In this document: positions 7,899-15,595 of the stretch, piece after piece
Position numbering within the stretch: the stretch's first letter is position 1
How the letters are laid out: each line of letters opens with the position of its first letter
Notes under the pieces: generated by a model
What the model was told of the DNA's origin: nothing
What the model saw: the letters and a program-made list of their open reading frames with translations, nothing else
Database searches by the model: none
Program-made: the position numbers and the translations under genes
NCBI GenBank assembly: GCA_045546875.1
Contig: JAZQDP010000312.1
Span: 1 to 19,373, forward strand
Direction of reading: 5' to 3'
Length of the DNA: 19,373 nt
DNA from: RUG11551 sp045546875
GTDB taxonomy: Bacteria; Planctomycetota; Planctomycetia; Pirellulales; Thermoguttaceae

Positions 7899-9059
7899 TC
7901 AGCCGGTGCATTTTACAACGTAACGCGGATCGAGCACGGCTGGGGTTCCGCGTTCAGACGCCTTGTACCGGACGAGAATGTCTCGTTCAAAATTGGCGTC
8001 CGAATTGGCGCTTGACCGGGTAACGGTAATAGGCCAGTTTTCCATGTAGGCAAACGCTTTTTTGAAGTCCCCGATATACCAGTATTTTTTCGCGTCGTCA
8101 GCGTCAACGCCGGAAGCGATCAGACGTCTGTACGCCAGCGCGCTGTCCATAACGTTGTATTTACGCAGCGGATTGCGGGTTGTAATCGACTGCGCCGTGG
8201 ATGGATTAAACGTAATCTCGCCGTCAAAGAACGTTTGCGCCGCCGCGTACCGGTGTGACGGCATTACCAAAACATAGTTCGGGCTGATCAAAATCGGTTC
8301 GCCAGTTGAAGGGTCAAGCGCGTCGGCAAAAAGTTGTTCCGCCTTATCGACGTTTCGATAGTCAACCAGTTCGTTCCCTGCCAGTTCGTTAATCCACGGA
8401 CCGGCAGAAGAATAGTACGTGTTATACGCCGCGCCGTTATAGACGTATGTATTGTCGATGCCCAAAACGCAGTCGAGAATCCGTTTTTCTTTGTTCAAGC
8501 CGAGCGCCTCCCCCGCCTCCTGAGCGCGGCGAAGAATCTGGTTCGTCCGGTCGAAGAAAATCGCTTCCCGGGTAATGGGAACAATCAAACCGTGTTTGAC
8601 CGTTTCGGGCGTTTGCGTGTACTGTTCCGACAGCCCGGCGTTCGGGTACGGCATTCCCGGCTGCACTTCCATCGACTGGTCGCCGATCTTGCCAATGCCA
8701 GGGATTTTCTCGCCGCTAAATCGGGTGGGAATCGTTTCGACCGCACGGCTAAGAACAAACGCGTCATTCTGGTACGCCTGACGGATTTTCGTAAACAAGA
8801 TTTGACCGGTAATATTCAAAAACGCTGTCAGGTCAACGCCGTCGGATTCTGTCATGATCGCCCCGCCATCGTTGCGTGGGTTCATCGCGCGAACCCATTC
8901 CACGCCGTTGTCAACAACCGATTCCGCCAGGTCGCGAATCGAGAAATCTTCCGGTTCAAGCTGTCCCTGAGACAAGGCTTCGCCAAGATGGCTGACCGTT
9001 TTCGCCGCGCCGTCAAGTTCAATCCGGCGCTTAAGTTCTTTGTAATTTAATGTACTCAT
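7899..9059 (-). CDS. Phage major capsid protein
   Basis: A 386-residue protein with the make-up of an HK97-fold major capsid protein: a helical N-terminus (about 1-60), then the E-loop/P-domain region around FTKIRQAYQNDAFVLSRAVE, and a core with RRAQEAGEALGLNKEKRIL followed by the A-domain (NYVLVMPSHRYAAAQTFFDG). The C-terminal part, WYIGDFKKAFAYMENWPITV then FERDILVRYKASERG, is typical of capsid proteins that end in a spine-strand and a conserved R-Y. It lies after protease and decoration genes, the classic head order. No separate scaffold gene is present. The family call is from pattern recognition. Confidence 0.8.
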   Translation of the reverse strand: MSTLNYKELKRRIELDGAAKTVSHLGEALSQGQLEPEDFSIRDLAESVVDNGVEWVRAMNPRNDGGAIMTESDGVDLTAFLNITGQILFTKIRQAYQNDAFVLSRAVETIPTRFSGEKIPGIGKIGDQSMEVQPGMPYPNAGLSEQYTQTPETVKHGLIVPITREAIFFDRTNQILRRAQEAGEALGLNKEKRILDCVLGIDNTYVYNGAAYNTYYSSAGPWINELAGNELVDYRNVDKAEQLFADALDPSTGEPILISPNYVLVMPSHRYAAAQTFFDGEITFNPSTAQSITTRNPLRKYNVMDSALAYRRLIASGVDADDAKKYWYIGDFKKAFAYMENWPITVTRSSANSDANFERDILVRYKASERGTPAVLDPRYVVKCTG

Positions 9060-9091
9060 GGTAATAATAAAAATGGAAAAAGAATTGTATT

Positions 9092-9157
9092 AAATCACGA
9101 GAGGATTAATGAGGCGCTTGCTAATCGCTAATTGCTAATCGCTAATTAAACTACCGC
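9092..9157 (-). repeat. Repeat family A, copy A1 (4 heptads)
   Basis: Four tandem 7-bp units GCTAATC/GCTAATT fill 9120-9147 without interruption. They are flanked on the plus strand by GGCGCTTGC on the left and TTAAACTACCGCC on the right, flanks shared with copies A2-A4. The element begins at the base next to the TAG stop of the decoration gene (9158-9160) and ends 33 bp before the capsid start. Confidence 0.85.
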
Positions 9158-9646
9158 CTACTCTACCGGCAAGGCGTCGATTGTTAAACCGCCGGTAAAA
9201 ATGGTTGAGCAGATTCGAACGTACGCCTTTTCGACGTTGTCCGATTCCGGGCGTTCAACGCGACCGATCGCGCAGCGGGTGGATTCCACTTCAACGATTT
9301 TCTGGTTTTCGAGTTGAGAACCTTGAGAATTAACGTCGGGACCGATTAAGGTTCCAAAGGTAAACGTTGCGCTCGCACAGGGGAACTCGAACGTTCCCGA
9401 GGTGGCGACGCGAATCTTTCCTGCCGTTCCTGCCGGTTTAGCCTGCATCGCTACGCCGAGGAATTGTGAACGAAACAGGGACTGCGTTGCCGCCAACGAC
9501 GAGCTAAAAGACAGGTCGGACGCCGGATGAACGACTCCGGAACCGTCGAGATAAACGAGGTCGCCCATTGATACGGACGTTTCACTGGACAGGTTGACGG
9601 ATACTGGGTTCGTATCTCCCCACCGCCATCGCATTGAATTTGTCAT
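9158..9646 (-). CDS. Capsid decoration protein (DUF2190-like)
   Basis: A 162-residue beta-rich protein resembling the DUF2190-type capsid-stabilising proteins that sit between protease and capsid genes. It carries SMGDLVYLDGSGVVHPAS (about 26-43), then QFLGVAMQAKPAG and KIRVATSGTFEFPC, the usual order of a small beta-barrel trimer that binds the capsid surface. No membrane segment is visible. The ATG at 9646 follows a 230-bp gap filled by repeat B1. The call is moderately sure from sequence style and order. Confidence 0.65.
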   Translation of the reverse strand: MTNSMRWRWGDTNPVSVNLSSETSVSMGDLVYLDGSGVVHPASDLSFSSSLAATQSLFRSQFLGVAMQAKPAGTAGKIRVATSGTFEFPCASATFTFGTLIGPDVNSQGSQLENQKIVEVESTRCAIGRVERPESDNVEKAYVRICSTIFTGGLTIDALPVE

Positions 9647-9675
9647 GGTGTTACAGAATTGGGTAAAAGGGTGAA

Positions 9676-9847
9676 TATACTTTTTCCACTTGAAATTTCA
9701 CGAAAAATGAGCTATTAGCTCTTAGCCCCTAGCCGCTAGCTTGTTTATTCTGTTTCTTGCGATAACGCACGAATCAGGTTTATCAAGCTAATAGCCAGAA
9801 ACTGGTAGCTAGAGGCTTAATTTCGGAAAAACTCAAGTCGATTTATT
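9676..9847 (-). repeat. Repeat family B, copy B1 (MITE-like, heptads plus core)
   Basis: Starts TATACT and ACTTGAAATTTC on the plus strand and ends with GGAAAAACTCAAGTCG, an imperfect inverted match to the start. Left heptads with TAG every 7 bp span about 9711-9743. A core containing CTTGCGATAACGCACGAATC and AGGTTTATCAAG follows, then a shorter right arm (AATAGCC, GGTAGCTAGAGG). The same order occurs in B2 and, inverted, in B3. It fills the whole gap between protease and decoration genes, which contains nothing else. Confidence 0.8.
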
Positions 9848-9877
9848 TAAATCGCTATAAACGTATGAATTGAGAAT

Positions 9878-10621
9878 CTAAAACTGCAGACTGTTACTTT
9901 TTATTCGTTTGACGAATTCGTCAAGCGTTTCTTCCTTGACCGGGGTTTGCTGCCATGCGGAAGGCGGGCAATCCGGAACAGACCGCAAAGCGACCTGGGA
10001 TTCGAGCAGTTCAATCGCCTGCTGAACCTGTTTTTGAAGCTGTTGCGTCATTTCAACCAGTTGGTCAAATTGATCGTTCGACATTGCCGACGGGTCGGCA
10101 GATGATTTGATTTCTGTCCCCTCGCCGGTCGTTTCCGTTTGAGATTCAAACAGACCGTTTGTCGTTGCGGGATCAGCAACCAGATCGACGCTGATAACCC
10201 GAACAATCTTGTCAACGACAGCCACGCCGTCTTCCTGATGCCAAACCGCCTCAACGCAATGCGAGAACCCGACGTTGCCCGGCGCGTGCTGCGAATCCCA
10301 AAGCAGTTGTTTCGCCTGGGGATGGTTGGGGTTGAAATGGAAATCGGCAAACAGTCCGGAATTCTCCTTGAAAACAACGTTGTCAATGGTTCCGATTCTG
10401 TCACGGTAATCGCGCGTTTGCAGTTCCTTCTGACTGGAAACGTGATTGACGTTGACTTTCGCCCCTTCGTACAGGGAGACAGATCGCTGTAAGACCTCCG
10501 GCGGATAAATTCGCCCGTTGCGCGACGTCAGACCTAAAATCTTGACCCCGGTAAGAAGTCCGGAGTCCGGCTCCGCAGTCAGCGGCGCGCCGGAAGAATA
10601 CTCTTCAAATACTTCTTGCAT
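9878..10621 (-). CDS. Prohead protease with scaffold-like C-terminus
   Basis: Processes capsid and scaffold proteins during head maturation. With the chosen start it has 247 residues. The protease domain (about 20-160) has the NH motif with His60, the GFSH motif with the nucleophile Ser120, and the family-typical ending VDLVADPATTNGLFE (about 145-159), all as in herpesvirus-type assemblin proteases of phages. Residues about 185-220 are Gln-rich and helical (MTQQLQKQVQQAIELLESQV), a likely coiled coil serving as internal scaffold, since no scaffold gene is present. An upstream in-frame ATG at 10630 is possible, but AAGGA lies 8 bp before the ATG at 10621, so I chose 10621. Confidence 0.8.
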   Translation of the reverse strand: MQEVFEEYSSGAPLTAEPDSGLLTGVKILGLTSRNGRIYPPEVLQRSVSLYEGAKVNVNHVSSQKELQTRDYRDRIGTIDNVVFKENSGLFADFHFNPNHPQAKQLLWDSQHAPGNVGFSHCVEAVWHQEDGVAVVDKIVRVISVDLVADPATTNGLFESQTETTGEGTEIKSSADPSAMSNDQFDQLVEMTQQLQKQVQQAIELLESQVALRSVPDCPPSAWQQTPVKEETLDEFVKRIKSNSLQF

Positions 10622-10668
10622 AATGTTCATCCTTAAAAAGAGAAAAATAGAAATTCCTACAAGGTTAT

Positions 10669-10692
10669 GACTGAAACGACTAGAGTTTTTCC
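10669..10692 (+). repeat. Solo end of repeat family B
   Basis: 24 bp reading GACTGAAACGACTAGAG then TTTTTCC match the terminal inverted repeat of B3 (18050-18073) with one clear difference. No heptads, core or second end follow. It lies 29 bp before family A copy A2, so it is a decayed or deleted B element. Confidence 0.65.
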
Positions 10693-10720
10693 AAAATTAT
10701 TGCATATAACATTCCTAATT

Positions 10721-10811
10721 CCGAGTTACGAGAAGATTTTATGATGCGCTTGCGAAATCGCTAATTGCTAATTGCTAATTGCTAATTGCTAATCGCTAAT
10801 TAAACTACTGC
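10721..10811 (-). repeat. Repeat family A, copy A2 (6 heptads)
   Basis: Six tandem units (five GCTAATT and one GCTAATC) run from 10760 to 10801. The left flank is GATGCGCTTGCG, the right flank TTAAACTACTGC. The right flank ends 2 bp from the TGA stop (10814-10816) of the portal gene. The left flank also keeps CCGAGTTACGAGAAGATT, matching the longer left flanks of A3 and A4. Confidence 0.88.
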
Positions 10812-10813
10812 TC

Positions 10814-12067
10814 TCATTCCTCTTGCAGATTGTTTCTTAACGCGAATTCACGTTTCGACAGCACGCCGGCGTCAAAGAGGATTTTATCCGCCTGAGTTTC
10901 TCGCAAGCGATCTCGCACCGCCAGATTGGGGGCGATGGCGTGAATCTCAATCTGGGACATAGCTTCTTCCGGCAACCGTCTTGCGGCGCAGGCAATGCGA
11001 ATTGCCCGCTGAAAGAGCGTTATGTCGTCAAAAGCCAGTTCGTTTTGCAGTCGCTGAAACATTCTCACCGCTGGACCTTCCGCGACCATCGTTGAGGAAT
11101 AATTGGCGTTCGAGGCGTCGGAGGTAAGCATAAACTCCGGCATGACAAGCCGCGCCGCGATGGCGCGCAATTCCGCCTGTAACACGGTAACGTATCGGCT
11201 GGCGTCAATCGCGGCAACGGGGAACTGGTAATCAATCGCTGCCGACGCGTCGAGAATCGTACCCGGTCCGTACCGGTTCAGCACAGGAGAGAATCCAGGC
11301 GACGAACCGTTGGATCGTTTATCGTTGACGAATTTATCTACTGCCGACTGGTTGGCGGTTTGATGTTTGCGAATAATCGCGATGGCAGACTGTATTTCCG
11401 CTACGATGGACATATTGCGAAGCAGTTTTTCCGCTCGGCGGAGATTTTTCCGAACGGGAAAGAACAGCGGCAGCCCGCGCGGAACAATGGCGTCAACGTT
11501 GGATTTCCGATGTTGAACCGAAGCGTAAGGAACGTACTGACCGTCTATCCAGTACCCGTGAATCGTTTCCGCGTCGCGCCGGTCGAATGAAATGCCCATT
11601 CGTTCTCCCGGCTCGTTTTGCAACGCCTCTGGAGTTCGAACCCGTTCCGGATCGACAAACCGCAGCAGCGTCATTCCGTCATTGGTCGGAAAGAGCCGGA
11701 TAAACGCCTCGCCGTCCCGATCCATTCGTCTGACAATTTCCTGCTGCCGCCGACGCCAATGGTTCATTTCCAGAAACTCGTCCAGCCACGATTCCACCTG
11801 CCCTATTACCGCGGCGCCGGGCGAGGCGTGTTTCTTCGCGCGAACAGAATACTGATGTCCGCACCCGACAAGGTAATTGATTCGATTTTCCAGCGCATTG
11901 ACGGCAAACTCGTTGTACAGCGACAACTGCCGGCACATCGTCCTGACCGAATCCAGGTCTTCTTCCCGTTCGATCGGCAAGCCGCCAACCCCATTGCAAA
12001 ACGTCTGCCATCGTTCGTCGTCGTCATAAAGATATTCGTCGCCAGAAACGTAATTATTGTATGTCAT
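10814..12067 (-). CDS. Phage portal protein
   Basis: Forms the dodecameric channel through which terminase pumps DNA into the head. 417 residues, within the usual range. Recognisable stretches are ALENRINYLVGCGHQYSV (about 58-75), MNHWRRRQQEIVRRMDRDGEAFIRLF (about 100-125), the RFVDPERVRTP motif common in portals, and a C-terminal half with QAELRAIAARLVMPEFMLT and NYSSTMVAEGPAVRMFQRLQ, typical of lambda/SPP1-type portals. It lies directly after the large terminase and before the protease, the standard order. The ATG at 12067 has no clear ribosome site. Confidence 0.88.
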   Translation of the reverse strand: MTYNNYVSGDEYLYDDDERWQTFCNGVGGLPIEREEDLDSVRTMCRQLSLYNEFAVNALENRINYLVGCGHQYSVRAKKHASPGAAVIGQVESWLDEFLEMNHWRRRQQEIVRRMDRDGEAFIRLFPTNDGMTLLRFVDPERVRTPEALQNEPGERMGISFDRRDAETIHGYWIDGQYVPYASVQHRKSNVDAIVPRGLPLFFPVRKNLRRAEKLLRNMSIVAEIQSAIAIIRKHQTANQSAVDKFVNDKRSNGSSPGFSPVLNRYGPGTILDASAAIDYQFPVAAIDASRYVTVLQAELRAIAARLVMPEFMLTSDASNANYSSTMVAEGPAVRMFQRLQNELAFDDITLFQRAIRIACAARRLPEEAMSQIEIHAIAPNLAVRDRLRETQADKILFDAGVLSKREFALRNNLQEE

Positions 12068-12116
12068 AATAAATCAGAAAATCACAGAGAATTAACAAAC
12101 ATCGGCATTACTCGCC

Positions 12117-13706
12117 TTAAATTGAAATATTGAGCCGATCGCCTAACCCGTCCTGAGAATCGTTCGGATTGAGACATTCCGCCGCCAGACGCACCGCCAT
12201 TTCCAGCGCGTCCGGTCCGTCGTCATGGTCGCCTAACGGAAACTGCTTTAACTGTTCTACCAGCAATCGAACGTCCGGGGTTGCTTTGAATCGTACTCGC
12301 CGGGCGGAAAACAGCGCGCCCAACGTGCGAATTCGGGCTTCCTTTCGCAGCGTATTGACGATTCCAATCGGCTGACCGACAAGCCCTTGAGTTCGGAACT
12401 CGCGCGTAAACCCGTCGGCTAACAACTGCTGAAACTGGTTTGTTTCGATTCCAAACGCATTCGGTCTAAAGGCGCGGTACAGACCAACGCCGTCAGCGAT
12501 AATCGCCTCAACCGGGCGACGTTTCAAGTCGGCTTGAACGTACAGCGTCCCGTCTGAACCAACGGTCAGCATGACAAATGCGGAATAATCTCCCCGATGG
12601 GCGTCCATTCCTTTGCTCGGATCGAGCGTCATAACCTTTATTCGATAATTTGTCGGCGCCGTTTCGTACCAAACAGAGTCGTCAAAATAGGATTCCGGCC
12701 ATTCGCACAGTTCCGGGTTCATCGGAGAATTCTGTTTCTCGCGTTCAAAGGCGATGTGCCCCTCTTCCGCCCGAATTTTCATTAAACTGAGCAGATCTTC
12801 GTTTTCTTCCCAAACGACTTTCGCGCCCTGGTGCATTTCCTCTTTATGAACGCGATAGAATTCGTCCGCCGCCTGCTGCCGATTGGGCGATTCCATATTC
12901 AAATACAGTTCTTCCCACTGTTCCCAAAGCGTCATATTTTGGGGCCATCGCATAATCGAGGAAAACGTTCGGCTTTCCCAACCGGGATTTCGGGTCAATC
13001 GGAGCGCAATCGCGTCTGGATGCAAGGCGGTTGACAAGCACAGAAAATTCGTTCGACTGTTGCCGGCTTTCATAACCGTTCCTTCAAACCAGGCAAGAGA
13101 ATTTTCTCTTGCTGTCGCGTTGAGAATGTGAGTGTCATTTTGTAAATCGTCTCCGATAATCAGGTTTGGGCGCGAGGCTCCGTAACGCCGCCCTCTCAAT
13201 TTCTGTCCCGTTCCAAAGGCTTCGATAACGCATCCGTTTCCAAGTTCAAGGGTCGATTGAGTCCACCGTTTTCCCTTTTTTACTGCGTCTGGATAGTCTT
13301 GCCGGATCCGATAATTCGACTCCAACTCCTGCTTGACGTTGTTGAGATGAGTTTGCGCCTGACGGAGCGTGTCACTGAGAATCCAGATATACTTCGCTTT
13401 TCCTTCCAGAGCCATTCGCATTGGAAAAACCAGCGTTCCGAGGGTTGACTTCGCCCCGCCGCGAGGTCCAAGGACATTAAGCCGGCGCCCGGTCTGAACC
13501 GACATTGCGTCCAGTTTTTTCCCCAGCCATTGGTGCATAATCGACGGCGGGAGAGAAAAATGCTCCGGCAAATATCGGCGTCCCCAGTCCAACAACGGTT
13601 CCTGATTTGACGTCTGACGGGAAAGCTGACGATTGAGCCGATGAGCGGCAACGAGTTTGTTTCGCAACCGTAAAGCCAACAGGTCAAAGTAATAATCTGC
13701 ATCCAT
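12117..13706 (-). CDS. Terminase large subunit
   Basis: DNA-packaging motor with ATPase and nuclease domains; 529 residues from the ATG at 13706. Walker A GPRGGAKST is at about 80-88, Walker B NLIIGDDLQND at about 181-191, and an LCLSTAL stretch fits the coupling motif (about 222-228). The RNase H-like nuclease has the expected acids: TLDPSKG (D362), RGDYSAF (D373), GIETNQFQ (E421) and DHDDGPDALE (about 495-504). An in-frame GTG at 13712 would add two residues. Neither start has a ribosome site. It starts 15-21 bp after the small terminase stop, so the two are one transcription unit. All catalytic residues appear intact. Confidence 0.95.
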   Translation of the reverse strand: MDADYYFDLLALRLRNKLVAAHRLNRQLSRQTSNQEPLLDWGRRYLPEHFSLPPSIMHQWLGKKLDAMSVQTGRRLNVLGPRGGAKSTLGTLVFPMRMALEGKAKYIWILSDTLRQAQTHLNNVKQELESNYRIRQDYPDAVKKGKRWTQSTLELGNGCVIEAFGTGQKLRGRRYGASRPNLIIGDDLQNDTHILNATARENSLAWFEGTVMKAGNSRTNFLCLSTALHPDAIALRLTRNPGWESRTFSSIMRWPQNMTLWEQWEELYLNMESPNRQQAADEFYRVHKEEMHQGAKVVWEENEDLLSLMKIRAEEGHIAFEREKQNSPMNPELCEWPESYFDDSVWYETAPTNYRIKVMTLDPSKGMDAHRGDYSAFVMLTVGSDGTLYVQADLKRRPVEAIIADGVGLYRAFRPNAFGIETNQFQQLLADGFTREFRTQGLVGQPIGIVNTLRKEARIRTLGALFSARRVRFKATPDVRLLVEQLKQFPLGDHDDGPDALEMAVRLAAECLNPNDSQDGLGDRLNISI

Positions 13707-13727
13707 AATCACAAAGGGAGAGAGCGG

Positions 13728-14171
13728 TTATTCCGCGCGCTTGTCGAGAGCCGCCAGCGTCTCTAAACGAATCGCATTGAGTTTTTGAAGAAAACTCTTC
13801 CGCTTAACGGCGGCGGGGCACTCGTCAATCAGCAGCGCGACAATTCTGTCCAGCAAGGTATCGAGCAGATCTGTCGGGACGACGTCCGGTCTTTTTTTGA
13901 GGAACTCTTGCGGAGACTTGCGCTCTAAAACCCAAGCCGAGGCGCGCCAGTTCTTTTCCTGCTTGGCGGCGTTGAACACGTTTTTAAGGGACTCGATTTC
14001 CAGATTCGCTTCCGCCCGACGAAGTTTCTCGGCAAACTCCGGATTGCTTCTCGCCAGGTCGTTAATCGCCTTTTGAGTGCAGTTTACGTAACGTGCGGCA
14101 GTTCGCCGAGAACAACCCACCGCCAGCAACGCCAGCAGTTCCCGCTGTTTTGTTTCAGAAAGTGTGTTCAT
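13728..14171 (-). CDS. Putative terminase small subunit (HTH protein)
   Basis: A 147-residue protein. An N-terminal helix-turn-helix (about 7-36, LLALLAVGCSRRTAARYVNCTQKAI) is followed by a helical region that should oligomerise (FAEKLRRAEANLEIESLKNVFNAAKQEKNWRASAWVLERK in form). The phrase N-W-R-A-S-A-W-x-L-E-R is common in phage small terminases. It directly precedes the large subunit. Its job would be to recognise the packaging site and load the large subunit. I am fairly sure of the role from order plus HTH. Confidence 0.78.
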   Translation of the reverse strand: MNTLSETKQRELLALLAVGCSRRTAARYVNCTQKAINDLARSNPEFAEKLRRAEANLEIESLKNVFNAAKQEKNWRASAWVLERKSPQEFLKKRPDVVPTDLLDTLLDRIVALLIDECPAAVKRKSFLQKLNAIRLETLAALDKRAE

Positions 14172-14201
14172 GGTAGTATTAAAAGATTGATGATAAATGG
14201 T

Positions 14202-14277
14202 GATAATTTAGTTGCGAGTTGCAAGCAGATTATCTGATGCGCTTGCGTAATTGCTAATCGCTAATTAATCTGCTGCC
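14202..14277 (-). repeat. Repeat family A, copy A3, overlapping a gene end
   Basis: Units CGTAATT, GCTAATC and GCTAATT (14246-14266) are flanked by GATGCGCTTGCG and TTAATCTGCTGCC. AGCAGATTA (14225-14233) and TAATCTGCT (14266-14274) make a perfect 9-bp inverted repeat around the heptads. The stop codon TAA of the ABC-GNAT gene (14265-14267) and its last residues are encoded inside the element. The longer left flank GTTGCGAGTTGCAAGCAG is shared with A4. Confidence 0.8.
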
Positions 14278-15377
14278 CCTATATATTCAAAGCTCACAAC
14301 GGCTCTGCCGGCAGACGATTTGTACCCTTTGCAAAAAGAACCTTGGCGCCGAGACCCGGTTTGCTTTACGCTTACCGCCCGCCATAACGGGCTGTGTTTG
14401 CAATGACCAATGACGCATGGGTGACTGGCGGTTATGTTGATTCTCTGTCCCGACCGTCGGTACAGACTCGCGATCGTCTCTGCCAGGTTCATGCCGATGC
14501 CCAGCCCCTGATAATCCGGCAGAACGACAAGCCGGGTAAACCGTTTGCGATTCTTCTGACCCAGCAGCGGCAGGATTGCAGCAAAACCAACCGGCTTACC
14601 GTCCAAAACGGCAAGATAAGAAACCGACATCGGAGACAAGCTCCCGCTTAAATAATGATGCTTCTTAAACAGTTCCCAAGCCGCATTTTTGCAACGAACG
14701 ACGTCAATCCGTATCGGCTCGCGCCGAAGACGCCTCCGTTCCAGCCGACCGTCAGCCATATCCAAAACCCAGTCCGGTTCAAGCCATTGAGCCGTGTCAT
14801 AATGACAAGTTATTGCCAGAAACCGACGATGAATCAACCCGGAACGAATATTCTTTGCCAGCGCGACGCAGGACGCCATCGCGACCGTTCGGTCAACGAC
14901 CGACGTAAATTCGTCGAACGCCAGCAACGGCGCGTCTGGCCCGGATTTACCGGAAGATTCGACGTTCCCGCCCAAGGCTAACGCGATTGCCAAGTCACAT
15001 CGAAATTTTTCGCCGTTGGATAAAACCGAATACGGCTTTATCCAGCTTGGAGGGGAACTGAATCCGACCGTGTTTAGCAGACGGATAATTTCTTTGATCG
15101 ACATCGCGTCCGGAAAGGCGTCTAAAACCGATTGTGTTTCAGACCATGAAAAACCGGTAAACAGGCTTTCCCCGTACACCCGCCGGGCAACGGAGCTTTT
15201 ACCGCTGCCCGACGGACCGACAATAAGTCCGATTTGCCATTGTTCCGACAGTCCCGGCGGAGAATCCAGTTCAATCGTTTGACGCGCTTTTTCCGATAAC
15301 GGGACGTCAAACATCCCCTCGATCTGATGAACGCGAAATGAATCGTGAATCGGACATTCAAGTGTAAATTTCATCAT
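14265..15377 (-). CDS. ABC-type ATPase fused to GNAT acyltransferase
   Basis: A 370-residue two-domain protein. The N-terminal ABC ATPase has Walker A GPSGSGKSS (54-62), an LSNGE signature (119-123), Walker B LLAFDEF (151-157) and an H-loop histidine H192 in TCHYD. The C-terminal GNAT domain (about 221-366) begins with FKKHHYLSGSL (about 237-247) and has the acyl-CoA pyrophosphate loop LVVLPDYQGLGIG (283-295). No membrane segment is visible, so it is not a transporter. The HHYLSG segment recalls Mom-like acyltransferases, which modify adenine in phage Mu DNA; that link is inference. Placed between a ParB-domain gene and the small terminase, it may modify or license DNA for packaging. Two starts (15377, 15374) are equally plausible. 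The last residues lie in repeat A3. Confidence 0.82.
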   Translation of the reverse strand: MMKFTLECPIHDSFRVHQIEGMFDVPLSEKARQTIELDSPPGLSEQWQIGLIVGPSGSGKSSVARRVYGESLFTGFSWSETQSVLDAFPDAMSIKEIIRLLNTVGFSSPPSWIKPYSVLSNGEKFRCDLAIALALGGNVESSGKSGPDAPLLAFDEFTSVVDRTVAMASCVALAKNIRSGLIHRRFLAITCHYDTAQWLEPDWVLDMADGRLERRRLRREPIRIDVVRCKNAAWELFKKHHYLSGSLSPMSVSYLAVLDGKPVGFAAILPLLGQKNRKRFTRLVVLPDYQGLGIGMNLAETIASLYRRSGQRINITASHPCVIGHCKHSPLWRAVSVKQTGSRRQGSFCKGYKSSAGRAVVSFEYIGAAD

Positions 15378-15388
15378 AGTGTATGTAA

Positions 15389-15566
15389 GGCAGTAGTTTA
15401 ATTAGCAATTAGCGATTAGCAATTAGCGATTAGTAATTAGCGATTAGCGATTAGTAATTAGCGATTAGCAATTAGCAATTAGCGATTAGTAATTAGCGAT
15501 TAGCGATTAGTAATTAGCGATTACGCAAGCGTATCAGTAAAAACCTCGCTGCTCGCAACTAAAATC
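15389..15566 (+). repeat. Repeat family A, copy A4: 17-unit heptad array, inverted
   Basis: Seventeen uninterrupted 7-bp units RATTAGY (AATTAGC, GATTAGC or GATTAGT) run from 15400 to 15518, then a degenerate GATTACG. Flanks are GGCAGTAGTTT on the left and CGCAAGCGTATCAG, then GCTCGCAACTAAAATC on the right, the reverse of copies A1-A3. Internal order repeats with a 56-bp period: 15421-15467 matches 15477-15523 exactly. No spacers of unrelated sequence are present. It fills the 218-bp gap between the ParB and ABC-GNAT genes. Confidence 0.92.
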
Positions 15567-15595
15567 AAAAGGCTCAAGGCGATTAACGTATTCTT

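Noticed and set aside
7052..9050. Plus-strand open frames (7052-7519, 8334-9050)
   Set aside because: Arg/Asn-rich shadows opposite the connector and capsid genes, without ribosome sites.
11592..12133. Open frames opposite the portal gene
   Set aside because: Composition is that of an antisense frame; the minus-strand portal reading has clear family features.
15400..15525. CRISPR-like array
   Set aside because: The units are contiguous 7-mers without unique spacers and there are no cas genes nearby.
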